Shown: positions 19,170-28,389 of the stretch, piece by piece
How the letters are laid out: each line of letters starts with the position of its first letter
Numbering within the stretch: the first letter of the stretch is position 1
Assembly (NCBI GenBank): GCA_030041455.1
Contig: JASHNV010000058.1
Location: 1-64,000 of the forward strand
Origin: Spirochaetia bacterium
Lineage (GTDB): Bacteria > Spirochaetota > Spirochaetia > DAHUYW01
Reading direction: 5' to 3'
DNA: 64,000 bases
The notes under the pieces: generated by a model
Told to the model about the DNA's origin: nothing
The model's input: the letters and a program-made list of their open reading frames with translations, nothing else
Database searches by the model: none
Made by a program: the position numbers and the translations under genes

Positions 19170-20003
19170 TTAGTCGCGATCCTTCAGGGCCTTGTCGAGC
19201 TCACGCTCCGCCAGGTCGAGCTCGTCGGCCGTCGGCGCGCGGTGGTGCCAGTCGGGTTTGTTTTCCATGAACGAAACGCCTTTGCCCTTGACGGTATGTG
19301 CGATAACGAGGTGCGGCCTGCTCGAGTCCTTCGGCAGCCGGTCGAAGAGGCTCACGAGCGCGACCATGTCGTTGCCGTCTACTTCGACGACCTTCCAGCC
19401 AAATGCCGACCATCGATCCTTCAGGGACGCCACGCGCATGACCGCGTCGACCTTGCCGCTGATCTGGAGATTGTTGTTGTCGATTATTCCGACCAAATTG
19501 CCGAGCGCGTGGTGCGACGCCGCCATGGCACCCTCCCAAATGCTCCCCTCCGCCTGCTCGCCGTCGCCCATCAGGACGTAAACGCGGTAAGCCGCGCCGT
19601 CGAGCTTGCCGGCGATCGCCATCCCGACGCCGACCGACAGACCGTGGCCGAGCGCACCGGTCGGGATCTCGACTCCCGGCGCCTTCATCGTCGGATGGCC
19701 ATACAGCCTCGTGTTGAACGTGCCGTAGCCGTCGAGCTCCGGCGGCGGGAAATAACCGGCCTCGGCCAGCACACAGTAGAACCCCTCCACGCTGTGCCCC
19801 TTGCTGAGCACGAATCGATCGCGGAGGCTCCACTGCGGATCCTTCGGATCGTACCTCATCGCGTGAAAGTAAAGGGCGACGAGAATGTCCAGCGACGACA
19901 GCGAACCGCCAGTGTGCCCGCCTCCGGCCTGAAAAATCATCCGAAGCGTCCTCTGCCGCAGCCGAATCGAGAGTCGAACTAGCTCTGGAACGGAGTTACT
20001 CAC
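19170..20003 (-). CDS. Transketolase N-terminal (thiamine-diphosphate-binding) subunit
   Basis: AGGGHTGGSLSSLDILVALYFHAMRYDP ... GDGEQAEGSIWEGAMAASHHALGNLVGIIDNNNLQISG; probable GTG start at 20003. Confidence 0.92.
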   Translation of the reverse strand: MSNSVPELVRLSIRLRQRTLRMIFQAGGGHTGGSLSSLDILVALYFHAMRYDPKDPQWSLRDRFVLSKGHSVEGFYCVLAEAGYFPPPELDGYGTFNTRLYGHPTMKAPGVEIPTGALGHGLSVGVGMAIAGKLDGAAYRVYVLMGDGEQAEGSIWEGAMAASHHALGNLVGIIDNNNLQISGKVDAVMRVASLKDRWSAFGWKVVEVDGNDMVALVSLFDRLPKDSSRPHLVIAHTVKGKGVSFMENKPDWHHRAPTADELDLAERELDKALKDRD

Positions 20004-20053
20004 GGTATCCTCGAGGCCGGATGCGCTTTCGCCGCGCATCCGGCGATGAAACG

Positions 20054-21034
20054 TCAGGATCCTGAAAGAACGAAGTTGTTCAGATCGGCGGCGTTGTCCT
20101 TCGTAATGAGGGTGCAGTTCACCGTCTGCTTCTCCGGCTTGCCAGTAGAGCCGGATTTCAGGTATTGGTCGGCCTCGTCTACCGCGTTTATCGAGAGCTG
20201 GACGATCGGCTGGAGCACCGTGGCCTTCATCTGGCCCTTCAAGATCGACGCTGCGGCATCGGGGCTGCCGTCGAGGCCGACGACAATCACGTCGGGCCGA
20301 TTTGCCGCGAGAAGGGCGGCCTCCGCTCCGACGGCCATCGTGTCGTTTCCGCATATCACCCCGTTGATCTCCGGATGTGCCTGAAGAATCGTCTGCATGA
20401 CGCTAAACGCCTGGTTCTGGTCCCAATTGGCGGTCTGCTGGGCGACCATCTTCATGTCCGGGAACTTGTCGAGGATGCTGTGGTACCCCTCGGAGCGCAC
20501 GTGCGCGTTGGTGTCGGAGTCTTTCCCGGTCAACTCGACGTAGTTGCCCTTTTGTCCCATAAGCTGGGCGAAATAGGTCGCGCCGAGCGTCGCGCCCTGA
20601 AAGTTGTTGGACACGATCTGCGCTTTCGCGATTCCCTTCGCGTTGATCTCGCGGTCAACGCAGAACGTCGGAATTCCGGCATTGGCGGCCTTCTGAATGG
20701 CGGCGATCGATGCGTCGGCTCCCGCGTTGTCCAATATGATCGCCGCAGCGTGCCGCGCGATCGCCGTGTCAAAGAGCTGGTTCTGTGTGTCGACGCTGTC
20801 GTTGTGACTTGCCGTCATGGTGTCGTAGCCGAGCCTTTCGGCTTCCGCCTTGGCGGTGTTCATCATTGTCACGAAGAACGGATTGTCGAGCGACGCGGTA
20901 AAGATGGCGATGAGCTTCTTACCGGAAGTGCTCGAACTCGTTTCCTTTGCGCCGTTTGCGAAAACGCTCGTCGAAGCCGCGAACAAGGCGACCGCCGCGA
21001 GCAGAAGCGCAGCTGCAAGCTTTCCTTTTCTCAT
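20054..21034 (-). CDS. Sugar ABC transporter substrate-binding protein (RbsB-like)
   Basis: Signal peptide; KLIAIFTASLDNPFFVTMMNTAKAEAERLGYD ... FCVDREINAKG ... ICGNDTMAVGAEAALLAANRPDVIVVGLDGSPDAAASILKGQMKATVLQ. Confidence 0.92.
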   Translation of the reverse strand: MRKGKLAAALLLAAVALFAASTSVFANGAKETSSSTSGKKLIAIFTASLDNPFFVTMMNTAKAEAERLGYDTMTASHNDSVDTQNQLFDTAIARHAAAIILDNAGADASIAAIQKAANAGIPTFCVDREINAKGIAKAQIVSNNFQGATLGATYFAQLMGQKGNYVELTGKDSDTNAHVRSEGYHSILDKFPDMKMVAQQTANWDQNQAFSVMQTILQAHPEINGVICGNDTMAVGAEAALLAANRPDVIVVGLDGSPDAAASILKGQMKATVLQPIVQLSINAVDEADQYLKSGSTGKPEKQTVNCTLITKDNAADLNNFVLSGS

Positions 21035-21126
21035 GGTCTCTATCCTCCTCTGGCGAAATTGTGCTGCCTGACCTCGAGCTGCTGTGCGGCCCGGAGGTCG
21101 TTACCGAAAGAATGCGTGAATCGCTA

Positions 21127-22185
21127 TCACCCCCTTTTCTCCTCTTGGATTGCCGCCACCCTCGAGATGTTCTCCTGGAGCTGGTCGATCGCGACGGCTA
21201 CGATAATCACGACGCCTTTGATCACCATCTGCCAGAAGTCCGAGACGCCTACCATGACGAGGCCATCGGCGAGGATACCGATGACGAACGATCCGATGAT
21301 CGTCCCGCCGATCGTCCCCCGGCCGCCCATAAGCGAGGTCCCTCCCAGGACTGCCGCCGCGATTGCATTGAGCTCGTAGGTTTCCCCCGAAGCGGGATTC
21401 GCCGCGATGAGTTGGGAGGTGACGATGAGCCCGCTGAGCGCCGCGAGCGCCCCGGAGATCATGTACACACGAAAGCGGATCCGGCGCACCCTCACGCCGG
21501 AGAGATCCGCCGCCCGTTCGTTGCCGCCTACGGCGTAGACATGACGGCCGAAGGGAGTCCGGTTCGCCACGAAGGCCGCAAGCAGCGCTACCGCCACGAG
21601 TAGCCAGATCGAAACCGGAACGCCGAGGATGTTGCCCTCGCCGAGAAACGGAAATCCGGTGTTGCCGAGGCTCGGTCGTCCGTTGAGGAAGGGAAACGTC
21701 GACCCGTTGTTGCTGAGAAGCGCGAAGCCGCGCGCGACGTAGAGCATTCCGAGGGTCGCGATGAAAGGCGCGACGTTCAGCCGCGTGACGATTACGCCGT
21801 TGACCGCCCCAATCACCGCACCGGCAGCTATCGCGATCACCACGATGAACCACGTGTGGAAGTAAATGACCACGCCGAAGATCGGAAGCGGCATTCCGAC
21901 GTCGATGAGCGCTCCGACGATCATGCCGCACAGCCCGAGGATTGAGCCCACCGAAAGGTCAATCCCTCCCGAAACGATGACGAAGGTCATGCCGATCGCG
22001 AGGAACGCGTTGATCGCGACGTGGCGGGTCATGAGGAGAATGTTCTGTACGGTAAGGAAGGTGTCGGAGAGAAGCGTGAATATGACGATGATGACAAGCA
22101 GGGCTATAACCGTCCTGAAGCGTAGCACGAGCAGCTTAAGGCTTTGGCGCGTCTTCCCGAGCACGCGCTTTTTGGTGTGCTCCAT
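21127..22185 (-). CDS. Sugar ABC transporter permease (RbsC-like)
   Basis: AINAFLAIGMTFVIVSGGIDLSVGSILGLCGM ... GLIVTSQLIAANPASGETYELNAIAAAVLGGTSLMGGRGTIGGTIIGS. Confidence 0.95.
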   Translation of the reverse strand: MEHTKKRVLGKTRQSLKLLVLRFRTVIALLVIIVIFTLLSDTFLTVQNILLMTRHVAINAFLAIGMTFVIVSGGIDLSVGSILGLCGMIVGALIDVGMPLPIFGVVIYFHTWFIVVIAIAAGAVIGAVNGVIVTRLNVAPFIATLGMLYVARGFALLSNNGSTFPFLNGRPSLGNTGFPFLGEGNILGVPVSIWLLVAVALLAAFVANRTPFGRHVYAVGGNERAADLSGVRVRRIRFRVYMISGALAALSGLIVTSQLIAANPASGETYELNAIAAAVLGGTSLMGGRGTIGGTIIGSFVIGILADGLVMVGVSDFWQMVIKGVVIIVAVAIDQLQENISRVAAIQEEKRG

Positions 22186-22197
22186 GATCTGCGCTCC

Positions 22198-23739
22198 TCA
22201 GCCCTCGCCGCTCGAACGAGGTGCGACGCGGTCCCGCGCAGCGGCGGCGACCAGATCCGCTTCCGTATAGGCGCCGCGGCCGAACTCTCCGGTTACCGCA
22301 CCGCCGGCCATGACAATCACCCGGTCGGAGAGGGCGACGATCTCCTTGAGCTCTGAGGAAGCGAACAAGATCCCGATGCCGGTCCGGGCGAGGCCGTTCA
22401 TGATTGCGAAGATCTCGGACTTCGCGTTGACGTCGATGCCGCGGGTCGGCTCGTCCATCAGGAGTACCTTCGGTTTGGTCAACAGCGCCTTCGCGACGAC
22501 GACCTTCTGCTGATTGCCTCCGCTGAGCGCGGTGATCAGCTGGTCGGACGAGGACACGCGGATCGAAAGCTGTCGTATCATGTCGAGGATCTCACTCTTG
22601 CCCGCGTTGCGCGGAAGAATGCCCATGCGCGCGTAGCCGCCGACGCTCGCGAGAATAACGTTGCCGCCGACCGTCAGAGTCTTTACGATTCCGGCGGCCT
22701 GTCGGTCCTCGGGAACGAGAATCAGCCCCCTCGCGATTCGCTCGCCGACGGAAGCGGATTTCGGCAGCGGCGATCCATCAACGACGACATCTCCGCTCGC
22801 GTCCGGGTGAAGTCCGATCACGCATTCCAGGAGCTCGGTTCTGCCCGCACCCATGAGCCCGTACAGGCCGACGATTTCACCGGAGCGCACGAAGAACGAA
22901 GCGCCCTTCACGTGGTGGCCGCCCTCAACGCGCGCGTAGCTCAGACCGAGCACCTCAAGGAGCACCCGCTTCGCCGCGCCGCCCTCTCGCGGCGGCGGCG
23001 CCGAAAGCGACTTCCCCACCATCTTCTCGATGATCCAGTTGACGTCGATGTCGCCGACCGTCGCCTCGGCGCGCATCTTGCCGTCGCGGAGCACCGATAT
23101 GAAGTCTCCGATCTGGAGCACCTCCTCAAGACGGTGCGAAATGTAGACGATCGTGACTCCCTGGGCCTTGAGCTCTCGGACCACCCGAAAGAGGATCGAA
23201 ACCTCGTCAGCCGTCAGCGCGGAGGTCGGCTCGTCCATGATGAGGATCTTCACGTTCTGTGCGAGCGCCTTCGCGATGGCGACGATCTGCTGCGAGCTTA
23301 CGCCGAGGTCGGCGACTTTCTTTTCAGGATCGATGGAATGCTCGAGGCGAGCGAGGAGGCGCTTGGACGCTTCCCTCTGCTTCTTGAAGTTGATGACTCC
23401 ACGCGGGGCGATCTCTCGCGTGAGAAAAATGTTGTCGGAGACCGAAAGGTTTCGGCAAAGATCGAGCTCCTGGTAAATGATCCCGACGCCGTACGACTGC
23501 GCTTCCAGGGGGCTGTGGAACCGCACCGGGTGCCCCTCCATGACCAGCTTCCCCGCGGTGGGCTGCTCGGCGCCCGCGATAATTTTCATGAGCGTCGATT
23601 TCCCCGCGCCGTTCTCTCCGACGAGGACGTTGACTTTCCCTCGGTAGGCGTTGAAATCGACCCCATCGAGGGCCACGGTTCCCGGGAAGACCTTGGTCAC
23701 GCTCACCGCCCGCAAGAGGATCTCCTCGCTCGCGCTCAT
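22198..23739 (-). CDS. Sugar ABC transporter ATP-binding protein, two ABC domains (RbsA-like)
   Basis: VLVGENGAGKSTLMKIIAGAEQPTAG ... LSGGNQQKVVVAKALLTKPKVLLMDEPTRGIDVNAKSEIF. Confidence 0.95.
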   Translation of the reverse strand: MSASEEILLRAVSVTKVFPGTVALDGVDFNAYRGKVNVLVGENGAGKSTLMKIIAGAEQPTAGKLVMEGHPVRFHSPLEAQSYGVGIIYQELDLCRNLSVSDNIFLTREIAPRGVINFKKQREASKRLLARLEHSIDPEKKVADLGVSSQQIVAIAKALAQNVKILIMDEPTSALTADEVSILFRVVRELKAQGVTIVYISHRLEEVLQIGDFISVLRDGKMRAEATVGDIDVNWIIEKMVGKSLSAPPPREGGAAKRVLLEVLGLSYARVEGGHHVKGASFFVRSGEIVGLYGLMGAGRTELLECVIGLHPDASGDVVVDGSPLPKSASVGERIARGLILVPEDRQAAGIVKTLTVGGNVILASVGGYARMGILPRNAGKSEILDMIRQLSIRVSSSDQLITALSGGNQQKVVVAKALLTKPKVLLMDEPTRGIDVNAKSEIFAIMNGLARTGIGILFASSELKEIVALSDRVIVMAGGAVTGEFGRGAYTEADLVAAAARDRVAPRSSGEG

Positions 23740-24473
23740 GACGCAGCCTGAACGACGATGACCGGCGTTATAAGGAGGTCCTTCGCATTTGTGCCGTCGT
23801 AGGTGAACGCCCCCTTGATCGAAACCCGCTTACCGAGGAGCCCTTTCAAATCGAGCTTGGAGAGGACATCGCGCGTAACCCTGGTGTTGAGCTCATCGGA
23901 GACGTCGCCGTACTGCATCTGGTTCGTGAACTGCTCGAAAGTGATGAACCTGACGGCGTCCCGAAGCGCGGTCCCGAGAATGATCGGCCCAATCTGTACC
24001 TTCACCGGCAGGACGCCGCCTCCGAAGGGAGCATCCACGGTGAAAGTTCCGGTGAGGGAGGCGGTGTCTTCCGTCGCGACGGTTCCCGTGAACCGGACGA
24101 GGAAGTTGTAGGCTCCTCCGACGTCGTTGCCGTACCTCTTCGCCGCCGCCGCAGGGCTCGATCGAAGCGCCAAGACGAGGGTAGCCAAGTCGACCGCATC
24201 CCGGTCGACGGTCGGGACCACCTTCGAACTCCATATTCCGTTCACGAATGCGACCTTGTCGAAGGCGACTCCGCCTTCCATGACCGCGGCGAGCGTCGGA
24301 GCCGAATTGATCGGCATGACCGTCGCGACAAACCCGGCGAGCCAGAGGATCACGACGAGCGCGAGCAGCGCGACGGGAACGACGATCCACCGCACCGCGC
24401 TCGGAGCGTCGGTTGGTCTCATGCTGTCCACCCCTGAGAGGGGATCATAGACCAGGAATTCCATAATTGTCAA
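23736..24473 (-). CDS. DUF2291-family protein
   Basis: N-terminal TM helix then VAFDKVAFVNGIWSSKVVPTVDRDAVDLATLVLALRSSPAAAAKRYGNDVGGAYNFLVRFTGTV; DUF2291 is typically linked to sugar ABC importers. Start may be internal. Confidence 0.75.
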   Translation of the reverse strand: MTIMEFLVYDPLSGVDSMRPTDAPSAVRWIVVPVALLALVVILWLAGFVATVMPINSAPTLAAVMEGGVAFDKVAFVNGIWSSKVVPTVDRDAVDLATLVLALRSSPAAAAKRYGNDVGGAYNFLVRFTGTVATEDTASLTGTFTVDAPFGGGVLPVKVQIGPIILGTALRDAVRFITFEQFTNQMQYGDVSDELNTRVTRDVLSKLDLKGLLGKRVSIKGAFTYDGTNAKDLLITPVIVVQAAS

Positions 24474-24543
24474 TAAAAATCGAAATTAAAAGTAAATAAA
24501 TGTGCATTTTGATCGGAATTAAATCTTCTAATATTTACGATTT

Positions 24544-24553
24544 ATTTGCAAAT
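24544..24553. promoter_or_regulatory. Candidate operator: perfect palindrome ATTTGCAAAT
   Basis: Perfect 10-bp palindrome 4 bp upstream of the -35 of the DeoR-gene promoter in an AT-rich divergent intergenic region. Confidence 0.4.
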
Positions 24554-24557
24554 CCTT

Positions 24558-24586
24558 TTGACAGCACGAAATTGGTATGGTACGAT
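24558..24586 (+). promoter_or_regulatory. Sigma70-type promoter for the deoR-isomerase-kinase unit
   Basis: TTGACA-17 nt-TACGAT, 16 nt upstream of the ATG at 24603. Confidence 0.6.
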
Positions 24587-24602
24587 GGCGTGGAGAGGTG
24601 TC

Positions 24603-25367
24603 ATGCTTGCTGAACAGCGAAGACGAAGAATTCTCGAGCTTATCCAGGAGGAAGGAAGCGCCAGCGTCAAAGCTTTGAGCGAGATTTTCGGCGTGTCGGA
24701 GCCCACGATTCGCCAGGATCTTCAGAAGCTCGAGGCGGAGTCCTTCGTGGTAAAGAGCCACGGCGGCGCGGTCCTGAAGTCGATTCCGCAGCAGGTCGGG
24801 TCGCTGTCGCTGCAGCACACCGAGAACTTGGACAAGAAGGCGGCAATCGGCCGGATGGCCGCCGAGCAGATTGCCGACGGCGACGCCATCATTCTCGATT
24901 CGGGGTCGACGGTCACGGCGGTCGCCAAGAACCTCGTCGGCAAGCGGGGCCTTCGCGTCATCACGAACGCGCTCAACATCGCGCTCACCGTCGGCGCAAA
25001 CCCGACGTTCGAGGTGATGGTCACAGGTGGAGAGTTCAAGCCGCCCACCCTTTCCCTTACCGGCGAGAAGGCGGCCGCCTTCTTCTTGCAGATCCACGTC
25101 GACAAGCTTTTTCTTGCGACCGGTGGGGTTTCGGAGGAGTATGAGCTCACCTACCCCGGCTTGAGCGACATACCGGTCAAGAAAGCGATGATTCGTTCGG
25201 CGGGCGAGGTCTACCTGGTGGCCGACTCGACGAAAATCGGAGTCCACAGCTTCGCCTCGCTCGGCAGCATCGAGCAGGTTCACTACTTCATCACCGATTC
25301 GGGCTTGAAACCCGAGCATCAAGAACGCTTCGAGCGCATGGGGATCAAGGTCCTCATCGCCCACTGA
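24603..25367 (+). CDS. DeoR/GlpR-family transcriptional regulator
   Basis: MLAEQRRRRILELIQEEGSASVKALSEIFGVSEPTIRQDLQKLEAESFVVKSHGGAV; C-terminal sugar-phosphate sensor LDSGSTVTAVAKNL. Confidence 0.94.
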   Translation: MLAEQRRRRILELIQEEGSASVKALSEIFGVSEPTIRQDLQKLEAESFVVKSHGGAVLKSIPQQVGSLSLQHTENLDKKAAIGRMAAEQIADGDAIILDSGSTVTAVAKNLVGKRGLRVITNALNIALTVGANPTFEVMVTGGEFKPPTLSLTGEKAAAFFLQIHVDKLFLATGGVSEEYELTYPGLSDIPVKKAMIRSAGEVYLVADSTKIGVHSFASLGSIEQVHYFITDSGLKPEHQERFERMGIKVLIAH

Positions 25368-25383
25368 CCCAGGGAGGACGGTC

Positions 25384-26799
25384 GTGCAGGGGAAAACCAC
25401 CTTCGGTGTCATCGTCGGGACGCGCGGTTTCTTCAATCCCGAGCTCGCGCGGGAGGGACGACGGCAGATCGTCGAGCGGCTCGCTGGCCTCGGCTTCGAG
25501 GTCGTCGTGCTGCCAGCTGACGCTACGCCGAGCGGTGCGGTCGAGTCCGCGGAGGACGCGCACAAATGCGCCCGGCTGTTCCGGGAAAACGCGGAGTCGA
25601 TCGACGGGATCATCGTGAGTCTCCCGAACTTCGGCGACGAGATCGGCATCGTCACGTCCCTGAAGGAATCGCGCCTGGAGGTTCCAATCCTCGTGCAGGC
25701 CTGCGACGACGAAGTGGACAAGGTCGATCTCAAGCACCGCAGGGACGCCTTCTGCGGAAAGCTCTCCGTGTGCAACAACCTACACACCTACGGAATACTG
25801 TTCACCAACACATCCCTGCACACCTACCCGATCGAAAGCGCGAGCTTCGACCAAGACGTCGACTTCTTCTCCCGAGTATGCCGGGTGGTGAACGGCCTGC
25901 GGGGGGCCCGCATCGGCGCGATCGGCGCCCGTCCGGCACCCTTCCAGACGATGCGCGTGAGCGAGCGCCTGCTCCAAGCCTCGGGAATTACCGTCGTTCC
26001 CGTCGATCTTTCCGAGATCATTTTTGCCGCCCAACGGCTCGACGACGACGCGGCTGTTGTCACCTCCGCCGTAGAAGAGATCCGAGCCTACGGAAAGATA
26101 CCCGCGCGGATCCCGGTGGAAAGCATCGTCAAGAACGCGAAGCTCTCGGCGGTCATCCGCAACTGGGTGCGGAAAAACGAGCTCGACGCGTTCTCGGTCC
26201 AGTGCTGGAGCTCGGTTCAGCTCAACTACGGTTGCGCGACGTGCACCGTCATGAGCATGCTGGGAGAGGAGCTCATCCCCGGGGCCTGCGAGGTCGACAT
26301 CGCGGGAGCGATCTCCATGTACGCCTTGTCGCTCGCCGCCGGGGTTCCCTCTGCGCTCCTCGACTGGAACAACAACTACGGCGAAGACCGCGACATGTGC
26401 GTCTGCACCCACTGCGGTAACTACCCCAAGGGATTCGTGGGCGGAGAGATAGAGATATCCGAGCTCGACGTCCTCGGAGAGACTCTCGGGCGCGAGAAGA
26501 GCTTTGGAGCGGTCAAGGGCAAAGTACGCTCGGGCGACATGACCTACTTCCGCATGTCCACCGACGACCTGAACGGCAGGATCCGCTCTTACGCCGGCGA
26601 GGGGCAGTTCACCGACGATCCCTTCCCCATGGCCGGCGGGATTGCGGTCTGCAGAGTCCCGCGGCTGCAGGCGCTCATGGACCACCTGTGCACCAGCGGC
26701 TTCGAACACCATACGGCGATGGTGAGGGGACTCCACGCCCGCGCGGTTCACGAGGCGGTCAGCCGCTACCTGCGCTGGGAATGCTACCTCCATCGCTGA
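25384..26799 (+). CDS. L-fucose/L-arabinose isomerase-family protein
   Basis: GVIVGTRGFFNPELAREGRRQIVERLAGLGFEVVVLP ... EVPILVQACDD ... GACEVDIAGAISMYALSLAAGVPSALLDWNNNYGEDRDMCVCTHCGNYPKGF. Confidence 0.85.
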   Translation: MQGKTTFGVIVGTRGFFNPELAREGRRQIVERLAGLGFEVVVLPADATPSGAVESAEDAHKCARLFRENAESIDGIIVSLPNFGDEIGIVTSLKESRLEVPILVQACDDEVDKVDLKHRRDAFCGKLSVCNNLHTYGILFTNTSLHTYPIESASFDQDVDFFSRVCRVVNGLRGARIGAIGARPAPFQTMRVSERLLQASGITVVPVDLSEIIFAAQRLDDDAAVVTSAVEEIRAYGKIPARIPVESIVKNAKLSAVIRNWVRKNELDAFSVQCWSSVQLNYGCATCTVMSMLGEELIPGACEVDIAGAISMYALSLAAGVPSALLDWNNNYGEDRDMCVCTHCGNYPKGFVGGEIEISELDVLGETLGREKSFGAVKGKVRSGDMTYFRMSTDDLNGRIRSYAGEGQFTDDPFPMAGGIAVCRVPRLQALMDHLCTSGFEHHTAMVRGLHARAVHEAVSRYLRWECYLHR

Positions 26800-26815
26800 G
26801 CGGGGCGGCCGATCG

Positions 26816-28342
26816 ATGACCCCGTCCGGCGGAAACGACTTGATCCTCGCGATCGATCAAAGCACGTCGGCCACGAAGGCCGTCGTCTTCGGCCGGACCG
26901 AGGGAATCGTAGTTCAGGCGAGCTTCGAGCACGCTCAACGCTATCCGAAACCCGGCTGGGTCGAGCACGATCCCGAAGAGCTCTATGCGAACGCCATCCG
27001 CGCGGTCGGCCGAGTCTACGGTTTGCTCGGAGCGGCGAAGTCGAGGGTTGCAGCACTATCGATCACGAATCAGCGCGAAACGATTGTCGTGTGGGACCGA
27101 GCCACCGGGAGGCCGGTCTACAACGCCGTCGTCTGGCAATGCCGGCGCGGGGCGGAACTCTGCGCGCGGCTGAAGACGGAGGGGATGGAGGAGGAAACCA
27201 AAGCCGCTACGGGCCTTCCGATTGATCCCTACTACTCCGCGAGCAAGATCCGCTGGGTGCTGGACAACGTCGCCGGGGCTCGGTCGAGCGCCGAGCGCGG
27301 GGAGCTGGCCTTCGGGACGATCGATAGCTGGCTCGTCTGGCGCCTGACGCGCGGGCGCGTCCACGTCACCGATCCCACCAACGCGTCGCGGACAATGCTC
27401 ATGAATCTCGCGGCGCTTTCGTGGGACGAGCGGATGTTCGGCCTCTTCGGCATTCCTATCGGGATGGCTCCCCGCATTGAGCGATCGGATCGCGTGGTCG
27501 GCGCCACGGACGCGGAGGGGACCTTCGACCGACAGCTTCCCATCGCGGGGCTGCTCGGCGACTCTCACGCCGCGTTCTTCGCCCAGCGCTGCTTCGAGCC
27601 CGGGCTCGCCAAGGCCACCTACGGTACCGGCACCTCCGTCATGATGGACGTCGGGGCCAGACCCGTTCCGGCGAGGTTGTCGGTGGTCGCCTCGGTCGGC
27701 TGGGCCATCGAGCGTCGGGTCGACTTCGTGCTCGAGGGCAACATCCATTCCACCGGAGACACCATAAGGTGGCTTCGCGACGGACTCGGTGTGATCGGCA
27801 GCGCGGCCGAGTCGGAGGGCCTTGCGCGGACGCTGGCGACGAACGAGGGCGTCTACCTCGTCCCGGCCTTCTCGGGGCTCGGCGCTCCTTACTGGGACGG
27901 CGAGGCGCGGGCGGCAATCGTGGGAATGTCACGCGGCACGACCCGCGCCCATCTCGCCCGAGCGGCTCTCGAGGCGATCGCTTACCAGGTACGCGATCTC
28001 GTGGAAGCGATGGAGGAGAACGCGAGGACTCGCCTTACCGAGCTCCGCGCGGACGGCGGCGCGACGAGGAACGCGCTCCTCATGCAATTCCAGGCGGACC
28101 TGCTCGACGTGCCGGTGCGGAGCTCGGCGATCGCCGAAGCGTCGGCATTCGGCTCGGCGATGATGGCCGGTCTCGCGGTTGGAGCGTGGAGTCGCCTTTC
28201 CGAGCTTCCGAAGCTGGAGGAGGGCTCTCGCCTGTACGAAAGCACGATGGACGAAGGTACTCGAGCGAGCCTAATCGATGGCTGGCACGCCGCCGTTGCT
28301 CGGACGCTCTCCAACCCCCGGCGCTCGGCGGGCTCCGGTTGA
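26816..28342 (+). CDS. FGGY-family carbohydrate kinase (glycerol-kinase-like)
   Basis: ILAIDQSTSATKAVVF ... ALSITNQRETIVVWDRATGRPVYNAVVWQCRR ... ATYGTGTSVMMDVG ... LRADGGATRNALLMQFQADLLDVPV. Confidence 0.9.
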   Translation: MTPSGGNDLILAIDQSTSATKAVVFGRTEGIVVQASFEHAQRYPKPGWVEHDPEELYANAIRAVGRVYGLLGAAKSRVAALSITNQRETIVVWDRATGRPVYNAVVWQCRRGAELCARLKTEGMEEETKAATGLPIDPYYSASKIRWVLDNVAGARSSAERGELAFGTIDSWLVWRLTRGRVHVTDPTNASRTMLMNLAALSWDERMFGLFGIPIGMAPRIERSDRVVGATDAEGTFDRQLPIAGLLGDSHAAFFAQRCFEPGLAKATYGTGTSVMMDVGARPVPARLSVVASVGWAIERRVDFVLEGNIHSTGDTIRWLRDGLGVIGSAAESEGLARTLATNEGVYLVPAFSGLGAPYWDGEARAAIVGMSRGTTRAHLARAALEAIAYQVRDLVEAMEENARTRLTELRADGGATRNALLMQFQADLLDVPVRSSAIAEASAFGSAMMAGLAVGAWSRLSELPKLEEGSRLYESTMDEGTRASLIDGWHAAVARTLSNPRRSAGSG

Positions 28343-28389
28343 GGCGCTTCCGGCCGGCAGGAGATCCTCTCCGCCAGGCGCACGGACGG

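Noticed and set aside
19065-19982. 305-aa plus-strand ORF
   Set aside because: Antisense to the transketolase N-subunit; no family similarity.
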